A stretch of 64,000 nucleotides of DNA from Pseudomonadota bacterium (GCA_018902545.1 JAHIQM010000015.1:310001-374000), one strand, 5' to 3'; shown: positions 1 to 8,769, counted from the first letter of the stretch. Numbers and translations are program-made. Notes: generated by a model not told the origin, from the sequence alone.

Positions 1-63
1 GTGAGATTCCTGGTCGATGTCGACCAGCTTTCCGCAGATGGAGCAGGTGCTGAACTTTGCCAT
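1..63 (-). CDS. Small CxxC protein, N-terminal fragment at the window edge
   Basis: The first 21 codons of a minus-strand gene are visible, starting MAKFSTCSICGKLVD and running off the window. A CxxC pair near the N-terminus suggests a zinc-ribbon-like knuckle. A strong GGAGGTGA ribosome-binding site lies just before the ATG and contains the stop codon of the upstream receiver-TPR gene, so the two are probably translated from one message. Too little is present to name a family; the coding call rests on the ribosome-binding site and the open frame. Confidence 0.6.
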   Translation of the reverse strand, partial: MAKFSTCSICGKLVDIDQESH

Positions 64-66
64 GGC

Positions 67-1119
67 TCACCTCCCTCGCGGGGCCTGGAACGGGGCGTCG
101 GGGTTGTCTTCCCAGGCCACGCCGGTCAGCAGGCGGTACATTTTGAGGGCTTCGAGATGATCCGGTGACAGGGCCAGGGCGAGCTTGATGCATTCCAGGG
201 CCTTTGCCGGCTGGACGTCGCAGAAATAGGCTTTGGCCATGTTGTAGTGTATGTTTTCATCCTTTGGGCTGAGCTGGACGGCCTGGAAATAAGCCTTGAT
301 CGCTTCTTTGTATTGCTTTTCCTGGCGCAGCCTGATGCCCAGTGTGTTGTAGGGATTGGGCGCGTTGATGTCGTACTTGACGATTTCGACGAAAATTTTC
401 TTCACCTTGGCGAAGTTGTTGAGTTTTGCATATTCCTCGGCCGCTTTTTGCAGATAGTAGCGGTAGCGGTCGATGTCGTTCTTTCCCAGATAGGCTTGGG
501 CCAGGCCTTCGTAGGCCTTGATGAAGGTCTGGTTGCGGGCCAGGGACTGGTTGAAGGCCTGGATGGCATCGGACCATTTCTTGTCCACCAGAAACTGGCA
601 GCCCCGGTAGAAGAGCCTGCTGGCCTGTTCGTCTTCCTGGCTGACGACCAGGGTCAGGTCGCCAATGGCGTCCTCGTAGCGGCCCTGAACGATCATCGTC
701 TCAGCCTGCTTCACGGTGTCGCGGTCGCTGTCCGGAGCCTGTTCGAGCTTTGCGGACTGGAGCATGTGCTTTTCCAGGGCGGCCAGGGTGTAGGGGCGCA
801 GGACCAGCCCGGAGCACCCGGCGGAGATGACGCCGAGCAGGAACTCCTCGGTGCGGTCCGAGGAAATGACCAGGATGTGCAGAAATTCGGCTTGCCGGAC
901 CTCGCGCAATGCGGTGACGAATTCGGCCATGCTCAGATCTTCGACCTCGGTATCGACGATGATGATCCGCGCCGGATTGTATTTGATGAATTCCACGGCG
1001 GACTTGCCCGAGGAAAAGCGCGCGCAGTTGCTGTATCCGAGCCTGGTCAGGTGGTCCCTGGTCTCCTGAAAAAGGGAGTCCTGGCTCGTGGCCACAAAAA
1101 CGAGGTCCGTCATTCCCAT
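67..1119 (-). CDS. Response regulator receiver-TPR protein
   Basis: A 350-residue protein. Residues about 1-125 look like a CheY-type receiver with a candidate phospho-acceptor Asp in the IIIVDTEVED strand; the usual KP near the end is replaced by RP (LVLRPYT) and the acidic pair of strand 1 is not obvious, so phosphorylation is uncertain. The rest is a run of TPR repeats (for example NPYNTLGIRLRQ and NIHYNMAKAYF), a protein-protein interaction scaffold, probably cytoplasmic. The ORF track extends the frame to 2106, but that part is antisense to the U32 gene; ATG at 1119 or 1113 fits the domain start. It is followed, with an overlapping ribosome-binding site, by the small CxxC gene. Confidence 0.8.
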   Translation of the reverse strand: MGMTDLVFVATSQDSLFQETRDHLTRLGYSNCARFSSGKSAVEFIKYNPARIIIVDTEVEDLSMAEFVTALREVRQAEFLHILVISSDRTEEFLLGVISAGCSGLVLRPYTLAALEKHMLQSAKLEQAPDSDRDTVKQAETMIVQGRYEDAIGDLTLVVSQEDEQASRLFYRGCQFLVDKKWSDAIQAFNQSLARNQTFIKAYEGLAQAYLGKNDIDRYRYYLQKAAEEYAKLNNFAKVKKIFVEIVKYDINAPNPYNTLGIRLRQEKQYKEAIKAYFQAVQLSPKDENIHYNMAKAYFCDVQPAKALECIKLALALSPDHLEALKMYRLLTGVAWEDNPDAPFQAPRGR

Positions 1120-1362
1120 TGTACTTGCATGTCCTGTTTTCCTACACGTTTTTATGTACTTCCTGTGCTTTATCATACGCCTTTCGTACGCAGGTAACAA
1201 GGCCCCGGTGCCCGTCCCTGCGCATTGCTTCTTGACATCCCCCCAGTCCGTTACGCTACCCCAATTCTGTTCGCCTGCCTTTATCGACCATTCATGCGCA
1301 GCAGCGCCGTGGGCCTTTCGCTCGCGGATATCAACTTTCGGCCCTGAGCCGCTGGTCTTCCC

Positions 1363-3324
1363 ATGGAACATAAAAAAATCGAAATCCTCGCCCCTGCCGG
1401 CGACACGGACAGTTTTCTGGCCGCCATCGCCGCCGGGGCCGACGCCGTGTACTGCGGCCTGAAGAATTTTTCCGCGCGCATGGAGGCGGAGAATTTTTCC
1501 CTGACCGAACTCGCGGCCCTGACCGAACTGGCGCATGCCAAGGGAGTCCGGGTGCACGTGGCCATGAACAACCTGCTCAAGACTCCGGAACTGGACCAGG
1601 CGGGTCGCCTCATTGATCGGCTGCAGTCCCAGACCGGGGTGGACGCGCTCATCGTCCAGGATCTGGGTCTGCCCGCCCTGGCCAGGCAGGCGGGGTTCAA
1701 AGGGGAGCTGCATCTCTCGACTCTGGCCAATGGTGGCACCATCGCAGGGTTGACCCAGATCCTGGCCCTGGGAGTGGACCGGCTGGTGCTGCCCCGCGAG
1801 CTGTCCATCGATGAGATCAAGGCTGTCGCCGCCAGGTGCCCCGAGGGGCTCGAGCTGGAGGTCTTCGTGCACGGGGCGCTGTGTTACGCGGTGTCGGGCC
1901 GTTGCTACTGGTCGAGCTATCTGGGGGGCAAGAGCGGGCTGCGTGGCCGCTGCGTGCAGCCCTGCCGACGCCAATATCAGCAGAAGAGCCAGAAGGCCTC
2001 GTTCTTTTCCTGCGACGACCTGTCCCTGGACGTGCTGGTGCGTCCCTTGAGTGGCGTGGACAAGGTCTCTTCCTGGAAGATCGAGGGGCGCAAGAAGGGG
2101 CCGCACTACGTCTATTACGCGGTCACGGCCTACCGCATGCTGCGCGACGCCGGGGACGACCCAGTACAGCGCAAGGCGGCCCTGGGCCTTCTGGAAATGG
2201 CCCTGGGACGGCCGTCATCGCACTACAATTTTCTTGGGCATCGGCCTTCAAACCCCATCGTCGACCGGGAGCAGACCGCTTCGGGACGCATGGTCGGCAA
2301 GGTGCAGGGCGGGTTCAAGGCCGCCTACGTCTCTCCGCGTGAACCGCTCAAAAGCGGGGATCTGCTGCGTATCGGCTATGAGGACCAGGTCGGGCACCAG
2401 ACTGTAAAGATCCGTCGCGACATCCCCAAGGGCGGACGCCTGGAACTGCCCAAGGGCCAGGGCCGCCCCGCCCCGCAAAACGCACCTGTTTTCCTGGTCG
2501 ACCGGCGGGAACGGGAGCTGCAGGCCCTGATCGCGGATCTGAAAATAGATCTGCCCATTGACCGGCCGACCATAGAATCCACCTTTTCTCCGACCCTGCC
2601 GCGGTCCGTCCGGCGCAAGGGCAAGCCTCGCGAGATGGATGTCTGGCGCAGCCTGCCAGCCAGACTCGGAAACCAGAGCGAGCAGGCCGTATGGCTCACT
2701 CCGGGCGTGGAGCGGAACATCTCGCGCAATATCTTTGGACGCATCTGGTGGTGGCTGCCGCCCGTGATCTGGCCGACGGAAGAAAAGGCCTGGGTCGAAT
2801 GCCTGGAAAACATGACCCGCCTCGGGGCCAGGCAGTTCGTGCTGAACGCGCCCTGGCAGATGGGCCTTTTTGCCAAGCCCGAGCGCCAGAACTTTTGGGC
2901 CGGGCCCATGTGCAACACGGCCAACCCTCTGGCTCTGGACGAACTCTCGCGCATGGGTTTTGCGGGAGCTTTCGTCAGCCCGGAGCTCGACCGCGGGGGC
3001 TATCTCGAACTGCCGGCCCTCTCGCCGCTGCCGCTCGGCATCCTGGTCAAGGGTATCCATCCCCTCTGCGTTTCGCGCATCCGCTCGGAAAATCTGCGCG
3101 AACGTGAGCCCTTCCAGAGCCCCAAGGATGAACAGTTCTGGTCCAGAACCTACGGCGGGCTGGTCTGGACCTTCCCCAACTGGGAAATCGACCTGAGTGA
3201 AAAATGGACGGAACTGGAAAAGGCCGGATACTCCGTCTTGGCGCGCCTGCACGAACCGGTCCCCGAAAAAGTGTCCCTCAAGGAGCGCCAGGGACTCTGG
3301 AACTGGGATCTGAAGATGCTGTAG
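1363..3324 (+). CDS. U32 family peptidase / RNA hydroxylation-type protein
   Basis: A 653-residue protein of the U32 (collagenase-like) family. It opens with the characteristic EILAPAGDTDSFLAAIAAGADAVY stretch of the barrel domain and carries the family cysteine signature in CYAVSGRCYWSSY and GRCVQPCRR at about residues 170-205. Members of this family include RlhA and TrhP, which work in prephenate-dependent hydroxylation of 23S rRNA and tRNA, and the ubiquinone-pathway UbiU/UbiV; the cysteines fit an iron-sulfur cluster. Which branch this protein belongs to cannot be decided by eye. It stands alone, divergent from the receiver-TPR gene. The extra C-terminal half matches the longer members of the family. 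Confidence 0.85.
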   Translation: MEHKKIEILAPAGDTDSFLAAIAAGADAVYCGLKNFSARMEAENFSLTELAALTELAHAKGVRVHVAMNNLLKTPELDQAGRLIDRLQSQTGVDALIVQDLGLPALARQAGFKGELHLSTLANGGTIAGLTQILALGVDRLVLPRELSIDEIKAVAARCPEGLELEVFVHGALCYAVSGRCYWSSYLGGKSGLRGRCVQPCRRQYQQKSQKASFFSCDDLSLDVLVRPLSGVDKVSSWKIEGRKKGPHYVYYAVTAYRMLRDAGDDPVQRKAALGLLEMALGRPSSHYNFLGHRPSNPIVDREQTASGRMVGKVQGGFKAAYVSPREPLKSGDLLRIGYEDQVGHQTVKIRRDIPKGGRLELPKGQGRPAPQNAPVFLVDRRERELQALIADLKIDLPIDRPTIESTFSPTLPRSVRRKGKPREMDVWRSLPARLGNQSEQAVWLTPGVERNISRNIFGRIWWWLPPVIWPTEEKAWVECLENMTRLGARQFVLNAPWQMGLFAKPERQNFWAGPMCNTANPLALDELSRMGFAGAFVSPELDRGGYLELPALSPLPLGILVKGIHPLCVSRIRSENLREREPFQSPKDEQFWSRTYGGLVWTFPNWEIDLSEKWTELEKAGYSVLARLHEPVPEKVSLKERQGLWNWDLKML

Positions 3325-3511
3325 CGCGAGTGACTGCTCCGGGCTTCAGACGTCAAAGCTGTCCCCTTCTACACAAATTCATACTTACAATATTTAAAAT
3401 TCGCAGATATATGATTATAGATTGAAGACTTTCCATACTTAAATAAATCAATATTGAATATTGTATCGATTTTGTGCATTGATCCTTCGAAATTCATAAG
3501 GAGGTTCAGTG

Positions 3512-3808
3512 ATGAGAAAAGTTTTTCAGGTGATGATCTGCGTGTTGCTTTTTGGTTTGCTTGCTGCCGGTCCTGCCTTTGCGCAGGAGTTGATCGACAT
3601 CAACTCCGCCACGGCCCAGGAATTGACGGCCCTGCCCGGGATAGGGCCGGTCATCGCCGGCAAGATCGTTGAGTACCGTGAGGCCAAGGCCTTCTCCTCA
3701 GTCGAGGAGATCCTTGAAGTCAAAGGCATCGGGCCGGCCAAGTTCGAGGCCATCAAGGACCTTATTACCGTGGGCGTGGCGGTTCCGGGGACCCCTGCAA
3801 AAGAATAG
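3512..3808 (+). CDS. ComEA-like helix-hairpin-helix protein
   Basis: A 98-residue protein with an N-terminal signal peptide (about residues 1-24, ending AFAQ) followed by two helix-hairpin-helix motifs (LTALPGIGPVIAGKIVEYR and ILEVKGIGPAKFEAIKDL). This is the minimal ComEA architecture, a periplasmic DNA-binding protein that in competent bacteria pulls DNA through the outer membrane. No other competence gene is nearby. ATG 3512 was chosen because AAGGAGG lies seven bases upstream; the ORF-track GTG start is three bases earlier. The gene is followed by a good terminator, so it is likely monocistronic. Confidence 0.85.
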   Translation: MRKVFQVMICVLLFGLLAAGPAFAQELIDINSATAQELTALPGIGPVIAGKIVEYREAKAFSSVEEILEVKGIGPAKFEAIKDLITVGVAVPGTPAKE

Positions 3809-3831
3809 ACTGGCCGGATTGTTTCCGCCCG

Positions 3832-3870
3832 AAAAAGCGGCTCCCGCCCCTGGGCAGGAGTCGCTTTTTT
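3832..3870 (+). terminator. Rho-independent terminator after the ComEA-like gene
   Basis: An imperfect GC-rich inverted repeat (GCGGCTCCCGC paired with GCAGGAGTCGC, with two G-T wobbles) is followed directly by TTTTTT, about 25 bases after the stop codon of the ComEA-like gene. Confidence 0.8.
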
Positions 3871-3900
3871 GTCTTCAGCGCCGTTGCTTATCGTTCAAGA

Positions 3901-4443
3901 TTGATGTACGGAATGCCCATGCTTTCGGAACTATTCTCATCCAAAACGCGCATTCAATTGCTGCTCAAGCTGTTTCTCAACCCTGACGTATCCTGCTATC
4001 TCAGGGAGTTGGCGACGGAGTTCGCCGTCTCGCCCAACGCCGTGAAAGAAGAACTGGATAGCCTGACCGAAGCCGGATACCTGGAAAAGAAAAAACAGGG
4101 CCGCTCCCTTTTCTTCCGCGCCAACACAAAACACCCGATTTTCCCGGAACTGCACTCCATCGTCAAAAAAAGCCTGGGCATCGACCGGGTGATCGAAGAC
4201 GTCCGCCGGGACCTGGGCGAGGTGCATGCGGTTTACATCCTTGACGACTACGCCCTGGGCAAGGATTCGGGCCTCATCGACCTTTTGATCGTCGGCGAGG
4301 TCAAGACAGACAGACTGCGGGAGTACGTGCGCCTCACAGAAGAAAAAATTCGGCGCAAACTGAGGGTGATGGTCATCGGGGTAGATGAATTCGAGACCTC
4401 GAAACAGACTTTTTTGCAACGGCCAAATTGGAAGGTGGTGTGA
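3901..4443 (+). CDS. Winged-helix regulator with a degenerate nucleotidyltransferase domain
   Basis: About 176-180 residues. The N-terminal 80 residues look like an ArsR-type winged helix (ELFSSKTRIQLLLKLF, YLRELATEFAVSPNAVKEEL, a KKKQGRSLFF wing). The C-terminal half resembles an MNT nucleotidyltransferase fold, but the GS motif is replaced by LDDYALG and only one Asp of the DxD pair remains (GLIDLLIVG), so it is probably inactive. Proteins of this kind often stand at the head of polysaccharide clusters. Its position directly before the MNT genes and gmd suggests a regulator of the cluster, which is inference. The start is uncertain among TTG 3901, ATG 3904 and ATG 3913, and no strong ribosome-binding site is seen. 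Confidence 0.7.
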   Translation: MMYGMPMLSELFSSKTRIQLLLKLFLNPDVSCYLRELATEFAVSPNAVKEELDSLTEAGYLEKKKQGRSLFFRANTKHPIFPELHSIVKKSLGIDRVIEDVRRDLGEVHAVYILDDYALGKDSGLIDLLIVGEVKTDRLREYVRLTEEKIRRKLRVMVIGVDEFETSKQTFLQRPNWKVV

Positions 4444-4456
4444 GGGAGATGAAAGC

Positions 4457-4774
4457 ATGGATTGTCAAAAAGCTTCCATAATTCAGGATGTTAGGAAGTA
4501 TATAGCCGTTCTTCGGGAAAACGGAATTTCCGTGGATAAGGCGCTTCTTTTCGGATCTTGGGCCAGAGGCACGGCAAGGGAAGAAAGCGACGTGGATGTG
4601 GCTTTGGTTTCGCCATTTTTTACAGGCGATCGATTCATGGACCGACGCAAAATTGTTCCACTTCGCAGAAAAATTAATAATAATATTGAGCCGATTCCAT
4701 TCAGACCCGAAGATTTTGCCGCTGGGGGCACGCTTGTGGAAGAGATCAGACTGCATGGAGAGGAAATTGTGTAG
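4457..4774 (+). CDS. MNT-type nucleotidyltransferase (orphan antitoxin-like)
   Basis: A 105-residue minimal nucleotidyltransferase. The motif GSWARGTAREESDVD fits GSX10DXD, as in MntA-type antitoxins of HEPN/MNT (type VII) toxin-antitoxin systems, where the enzyme adds AMP to the HEPN toxin. ATG 4457 is preferred over the ORF-track start because GGGAG precedes it and the domain begins there. It follows the winged-helix gene by 13 bases, so the two are probably co-transcribed. No HEPN gene follows; the next 110 bases hold only short reading frames. Function as an antitoxin is inferred from the family. Confidence 0.7.
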   Translation: MDCQKASIIQDVRKYIAVLRENGISVDKALLFGSWARGTAREESDVDVALVSPFFTGDRFMDRRKIVPLRRKINNNIEPIPFRPEDFAAGGTLVEEIRLHGEEIV

Positions 4775-4891
4775 TATTTCCATGAGGCTTTTGAGTATTC
4801 GGTGAATGTGAGTATATTCAATGGAAGATGTTAGATGATTATGGGTGGCCCTTCGGGTGGCTAGGCAGTGGTTCTGACGTGAGGAGAGGCT

Positions 4892-5197
4892 ATGCGTATT
4901 ACGGAAACAGAGCGTCGGGTTCTGCGCGACGCGGCGCGAGAGGCTTTCGGAGCAAACTCCACGGTTTTTCTTTTCGGATCACGCATAGATGATTCTCGGC
5001 GGGGTGGCGATATTGATCTGCTGGTGGAGACCGGCAAGACCGGGCACGCTGCAATTTTCGAAGCTCAGCTCCGTTTTTTGGCCACGGTCAAGCTGGCTCT
5101 TGGGGAACAAAAAATAGACGTGCTTGTGGATTACCCGGATCGCAAGAGCCGTCCTGAAATTTTTCGCATCGCAAGAGCTTATGGAGTGCAGTTATGA
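4892..5197 (+). CDS. MNT-type nucleotidyltransferase, cassette 1
   Basis: A 101-residue nucleotidyltransferase-fold protein with the motif FGSRIDDSRRGGDIDLLV (GSX9DXD). GAGGAGAGG precedes the ATG. It overlaps the following HEPN-like gene by ATGA, so the pair is translationally coupled, as in HEPN/MNT toxin-antitoxin modules. It is clearly paralogous to the gene at 8770-9081: the shared core is FGSR-DD-RRGGDIDLL and both end in GV-L. By family logic it would modify and neutralise the partner; not shown for this subfamily as far as can be seen here. Confidence 0.75.
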   Translation: MRITETERRVLRDAAREAFGANSTVFLFGSRIDDSRRGGDIDLLVETGKTGHAAIFEAQLRFLATVKLALGEQKIDVLVDYPDRKSRPEIFRIARAYGVQL

Positions 5198-5676
5198 TTT
5201 CGACAAATATTGAGGTCAATGCTTTGCGTTTTCATGACGCGTGGCAGGAATGCTGTACACATCTGACCCACGCCAGGCATGCCCTCAAGTCACTGACGGC
5301 ACATTTGCCACTGGACGGGCGGAAGTTGGCGCTCCTCGACTTGGAGTCCATTCAAGACGTCGATCAGCTTGTACTACGATACTCAAAGCTGCAAGATAGC
5401 ATGGGCAGCAAGCTTTTCCCTGCTCTGCTTAAAGTTCTCATGGAGCCGCTGGAAGACAACCCCATGCTGGATAAGCTCAACAGGCTGGAAAAAATGGGGA
5501 TTCTTCCCAGTGTTCAGCGTTGGCAGGAGCTTCGGGAAATTCGCAACAAATTCGCGCATGATTATCCTGACGGCGACGACATGAAGGCCGTGGTATTGAA
5601 CGCGGCATGTTCCGGCATCGAAGAACTGGTCGAAGTCTTGGATAGAGTGGGTAAGGCCGGAGGAATAATAAACTGA
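5194..5676 (+). CDS. HEPN-like protein with RX4HXY motif, cassette 1
   Basis: A 160-residue, mostly helical protein. Near residue 120 it carries RNKFAHDY, which matches the RX4HXY signature of HepT/HEPN toxins (R and H for RNase activity, Y as the AMPylation site in HepT). It overlaps the upstream MNT gene by four bases. The paralogue at 9078-9512 shares LQD-MG--LFPALL, LNRLE--G--P and ELR-IRN-FAHDYP. A toxin role in a type VII-like system is inferred from motif and arrangement. The next gene is gmd, only about 20 bases downstream. Confidence 0.7.
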   Translation: MISTNIEVNALRFHDAWQECCTHLTHARHALKSLTAHLPLDGRKLALLDLESIQDVDQLVLRYSKLQDSMGSKLFPALLKVLMEPLEDNPMLDKLNRLEKMGILPSVQRWQELREIRNKFAHDYPDGDDMKAVVLNAACSGIEELVEVLDRVGKAGGIIN

Positions 5677-5697
5677 GATCAAAACGTGGAAAGAGAC

Positions 5698-6816
5698 ATG
5701 CATAAAAACGAACCGGCGCGGCCGGGCGCACCAAAGAAAGCCCTTATCACCGGCATCACGGGCCAGGATGGGGCCTATCTGGCCGAGTTTCTGCTGGCCA
5801 AGGGGTATGAGGTGCACGGCATCAAACGCCGGGCTTCGCTTTTCAACACGGATCGCGTCGATCACCTATACCAGGACCCGCACGAGCAGGGCCGCAGGTT
5901 TTTCCTGCACTACGGCGACCTGACCGACGCGTCCAACCTGATCCGCATCATCCAGCAGGTCCGGCCTGACGAGATTTATAATCTGGCCGCCCAGTCCCAC
6001 GTGCAGGTTTCTTTCGAGACGCCGGAATACACGGCCAACGTGGACGCCCTGGGTGCTCTGCGCATGCTGGAGGCCATCCGGATCCTGGGGCTTGAAAAGA
6101 CGACGCGCTTTTATCAGGCCTCAACGTCAGAGCTTTACGGTCTGGTGCAGGAAGTCCCCCAGACCGAGAAGACGCCGTTCTATCCGCGTTCTCCCTACGC
6201 CTGCGCCAAGCTCTACGCCTACTGGATCACGGTCAATTACCGCGAGGCGTACGGCATGTACGCCTGCAACGGCATCCTCTTCAATCACGAGTCGCCCCTG
6301 CGCGGCGAGACCTTTGTCACCCGCAAGATCACCCGCGCCCTGGCCCGGATTTACCTCGGCTTGCAGGACTGCCTGTACCTCGGCAACCTGAACGCCCTGC
6401 GCGACTGGGGCCACGCCAAGGACTACGTGGAAATGCAGTGGCTCATGCTGCAGCAGGACACGCCGGACGATTACGTCATCGCCACGGGCGAGCAGCATTC
6501 GGTGCGCGATTTCGTGCAGGCCGCGGCCAGGGAACTGGGCATGACCATCGAATTTTCAGGCGAAGGAGTGGACGAGAAGGGCATCAACCCCGCCAACGGC
6601 AAGACCGTGGCGGCGGTGGACCCGCGCTACTTCCGCCCCACCGAGGTGGAAACCCTGCTTGGCGACCCGTCCAAGGGGAAAGAAAAACTCGGCTGGAAAC
6701 CGAAAATCACCTTCCGGGAACTGGTCGCCGAAATGGTGCGCGCGGATCTGGAAGAGGCCAAGAAGGAAGAACTGTGTGTGCGGGCGGGGTTTTGCGTTAA
6801 TACGCCGCAGGAGTGA
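5698..6816 (+). CDS. gmd: GDP-mannose 4,6-dehydratase
   Basis: A 372-residue extended SDR converting GDP-mannose to GDP-4-keto-6-deoxymannose, the first step towards GDP-L-fucose. It shows the Rossmann motif [10 protein letters not shown], the catalytic YACAK and the family stretch [22 protein letters not shown] 5698 was chosen (GGAAAGAG upstream) over the GTG at 5686 in the ORF track. The GDP-fucose synthase gene follows after about 75 bases that carry a possible repeat remnant. Length and motifs are normal for the family. Confidence 0.96.
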   Translation: MHKNEPARPGAPKKALITGITGQDGAYLAEFLLAKGYEVHGIKRRASLFNTDRVDHLYQDPHEQGRRFFLHYGDLTDASNLIRIIQQVRPDEIYNLAAQSHVQVSFETPEYTANVDALGALRMLEAIRILGLEKTTRFYQASTSELYGLVQEVPQTEKTPFYPRSPYACAKLYAYWITVNYREAYGMYACNGILFNHESPLRGETFVTRKITRALARIYLGLQDCLYLGNLNALRDWGHAKDYVEMQWLMLQQDTPDDYVIATGEQHSVRDFVQAAARELGMTIEFSGEGVDEKGINPANGKTVAAVDPRYFRPTEVETLLGDPSKGKEKLGWKPKITFRELVAEMVRADLEEAKKEELCVRAGFCVNTPQE

Positions 6817-6828
6817 GGCGACTGTTGA

Positions 6829-6870
6829 AAAAGGCTCGTTTGCAGCGTTGTTGCGGCAAAAAATGGATAA
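6829..6870. repeat. Possible remnant of an intergenic palindromic repeat
   Basis: The gmd-fcl spacer holds GACTGTTGAAAAAGGCTCG followed by GCAGCGTTGTTGCGGCAAAAA. Read on the opposite strand, this resembles the element at 44788-44900 (TTTTTTGAACAACCTGC and a GCG-AAAAAG block). Similarity is partial and was judged by eye only. Confidence 0.35.
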
Positions 6871-6890
6871 TGCATAATGATGTCATTTAG

Positions 6891-7895
6891 ATGAACAAAA
6901 CAGACAAAATCCTCGTGGCCGGAGCGGCCGGCATGGTCGGAAGCGCCCTCGTGCGCGCCCTTCTGGCCCAGGGCTTCGAAAACATCGTTGGCACCATCCA
7001 CAGCAAGGTGCCGGATTTCAACCCCGTGGCCGAAGGCCGCGTTCGTCTGGAGCCCCTGGATCTCATAGACCAGGCAGTTGTGCGTGCATTCTTCGAGAAA
7101 GAACGGCCAGGCCATGTCTTCCTGGCCGCAGCCAAGGTAGGCGGCATTCACGCCAACAACACGTACCCGGCGGACTTCATCCACGCCAATCTGGCCATCC
7201 AAACCAACGTCATCCACAGCGCATACCAGGCTGGCGTGCAGCGACTCCTTTTCCTGGGCTCAAGCTGCATCTACCCCCGGGAATGCCCGCAGCCCATCCG
7301 CGAATCCTATTTGCTGACCGGCTCCCTGGAAGCCACCAACCGTCCCTACGCCGTGGCCAAGATCGCGGGGATCGAGATGTGCTGGGCCTACAACCGACAA
7401 TACGGCACGCGGTACCTTGCGGTCATGCCGACCAACCTCTACGGCCCGGGCGACAACTACGACCTACAAACCAGCCACGTCCTGCCCGCCCTGATCCGCA
7501 AGGCCCACGAGGCCAAGAAGCGTGGAGACAGAAGTTTCACTGTTTGGGGAACGGGCAACCCGCGCCGCGAATTCCTCTACAGCGACGATTTAGCAGGAGC
7601 CTGCGTGTTCCTGATGAGCGAGGCCGGCAAGACCAAAGCGCTGTTCAACGACCAGGAACCGCCCTTGGTCAATATCGGCTGTGGTGAGGATGTGACCATT
7701 GCGGAGCTTGCCGGGATGGTGGCGGAGGCTGTGGGTTTTGAAGGGGAGATTGCTTTTGATGCGGGCAAGCCGGATGGAACGCCGCAGAAGCTTCTTGATG
7801 TTTCGAGGCTAAGCGGCATGGGATGGCGACCGGGCGTTGCATTGCCGGAGGGCATTGGTTTGGCGTACGGGAATTTTGTGGGGCGTTTTGGGTAG
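6891..7895 (+). CDS. fcl: GDP-L-fucose synthase
   Basis: A 334-residue SDR with 3,5-epimerase and 4-reductase activity that turns GDP-4-keto-6-deoxymannose into GDP-L-fucose. The AGAAGMVGSALVR dinucleotide-binding motif, SSCIYP, YAVAK (Tyr-x3-Lys) and PTNLYGPGDNYD are all typical. It directly follows gmd, so the pair supplies GDP-fucose for a surface glycan. No fucosyltransferase can be named with certainty in the window; one of the unassigned glycosyltransferases may use it. Confidence 0.95.
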   Translation: MNKTDKILVAGAAGMVGSALVRALLAQGFENIVGTIHSKVPDFNPVAEGRVRLEPLDLIDQAVVRAFFEKERPGHVFLAAAKVGGIHANNTYPADFIHANLAIQTNVIHSAYQAGVQRLLFLGSSCIYPRECPQPIRESYLLTGSLEATNRPYAVAKIAGIEMCWAYNRQYGTRYLAVMPTNLYGPGDNYDLQTSHVLPALIRKAHEAKKRGDRSFTVWGTGNPRREFLYSDDLAGACVFLMSEAGKTKALFNDQEPPLVNIGCGEDVTIAELAGMVAEAVGFEGEIAFDAGKPDGTPQKLLDVSRLSGMGWRPGVALPEGIGLAYGNFVGRFG

Positions 7896-8109
7896 GAGCG
7901 CACAAGGTTTAGGGGCTGCTTTCTTCTGGGGGGATGGTCGAGATGAAACGGCGGGAGGCTGAATGCGGCTGAGTCCGGAACAGAAGGAAGCGCTGGTAAG
8001 GATTGCGTGTCAAGGGGGAGGATCTCTCGGCGTTTCAGAGGATGATTGCTTCCAATGCGAAGCTGTTGGAGGTGGCATGAACGGGTCCTTGCAGGCAGGA
8101 GACCGCCTG

Positions 8110-8523
8110 ATGAAAACACAACGCATGGTGCAAACGATCAGGCAAACCCTGACCGACCCGGATATTCGGCTGGCCATTTTGTTCGGGTCTCAGGCAACCG
8201 GGAAAACGCATGCAGGCTCGGATGCCGACGTGGCTGTGGCGCTGGACGGCGAGATGTCACCAGTTCGCCGTGGAGAACTGAGCGCCAGGTTGTCTGAGGC
8301 GCTGGGGTGCGAGGTCGATGTCGCGGATCTGCGCACGGCACAGGGCGAGTTTCTGGCGCAGATCGTCCTGGGCAGCGAGGTAGCGGTGAAGCGGGATGCT
8401 TCCCTTCTGGCCGAACTCGCCATCCGGGCGCTGGCGTACCGGGAAGGCATGCGGCCAATGGTGTTCCGGGCGTTCAAGGATAAGGTGAGGAGAAGTCTGC
8501 CGTGCAGGATTATGTCGCCGTGA
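8110..8523 (+). CDS. MntA-like nucleotidyltransferase without an obvious HepT partner
   Basis: A 137-residue protein with FGSQATGKTHAGSDADVAVAL, an exact GSX10DXD. The C-terminal half (RALAYREGMRPMVFRAFKDK) also resembles MntA-type antitoxins. The ORF track starts at 7963, but ATG 8110 has AGGAG eight bases upstream and starts the domain. MntA genes are normally followed by hepT; here only a 57-codon reading frame follows (8502-8675), without an RX4HXY motif. It may be the remnant of a broken toxin-antitoxin pair. Confidence 0.65.
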   Translation: MKTQRMVQTIRQTLTDPDIRLAILFGSQATGKTHAGSDADVAVALDGEMSPVRRGELSARLSEALGCEVDVADLRTAQGEFLAQIVLGSEVAVKRDASLLAELAIRALAYREGMRPMVFRAFKDKVRRSLPCRIMSP

Positions 8524-8675
8524 ATTGGCAGATTGTTCATGATGTCGCGGAACGACATGCGGAAGTTTTCGCGGAGTACATGCGCGAAGTTGAATTGTGG
8601 CTTCACAACGGTTCAGGCAATGCGGTTCAGGGTAAGCGCAGAGATGAAAAGGATTCTGGTGCGGGAGCGTCATGA
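8502..8675 (+). CDS. Possible small protein overlapping the end of the MntA-like gene
   Basis: A 57-codon frame starts at GTG 8502, with AGGAGA nine bases upstream, and overlaps the end of the MNT gene in another frame. The product begins QDYVAVNWQIVHDVAERHAE and would be partly helical and amphipathic. It sits where a hepT gene is expected but shows no HEPN motif. It may be a real short partner, the relic of a deleted toxin gene, or chance. Confidence 0.3.
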   Translation: MQDYVAVNWQIVHDVAERHAEVFAEYMREVELWLHNGSGNAVQGKRRDEKDSGAGAS

Positions 8676-8769
8676 TGCCAGCTTGGAAGGGAAATAATGG
8701 CTAAGGGAAGATTTGATAACCCCTTGTCAGATAGCGTGAGCAGAGAGCTTCGGACAGGACAGGTGACGC

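Noticed and set aside
1228-1262. Possible sigma-70 promoter (TTGACA) upstream of the U32 gene
   Set aside because: No -10 element at acceptable spacing could be found.
1120-2106. Upstream extension of the minus-strand 679-codon ORF
   Set aside because: This part is antisense to the U32 gene and has no domain; the receiver domain starts at 1119 or 1113.
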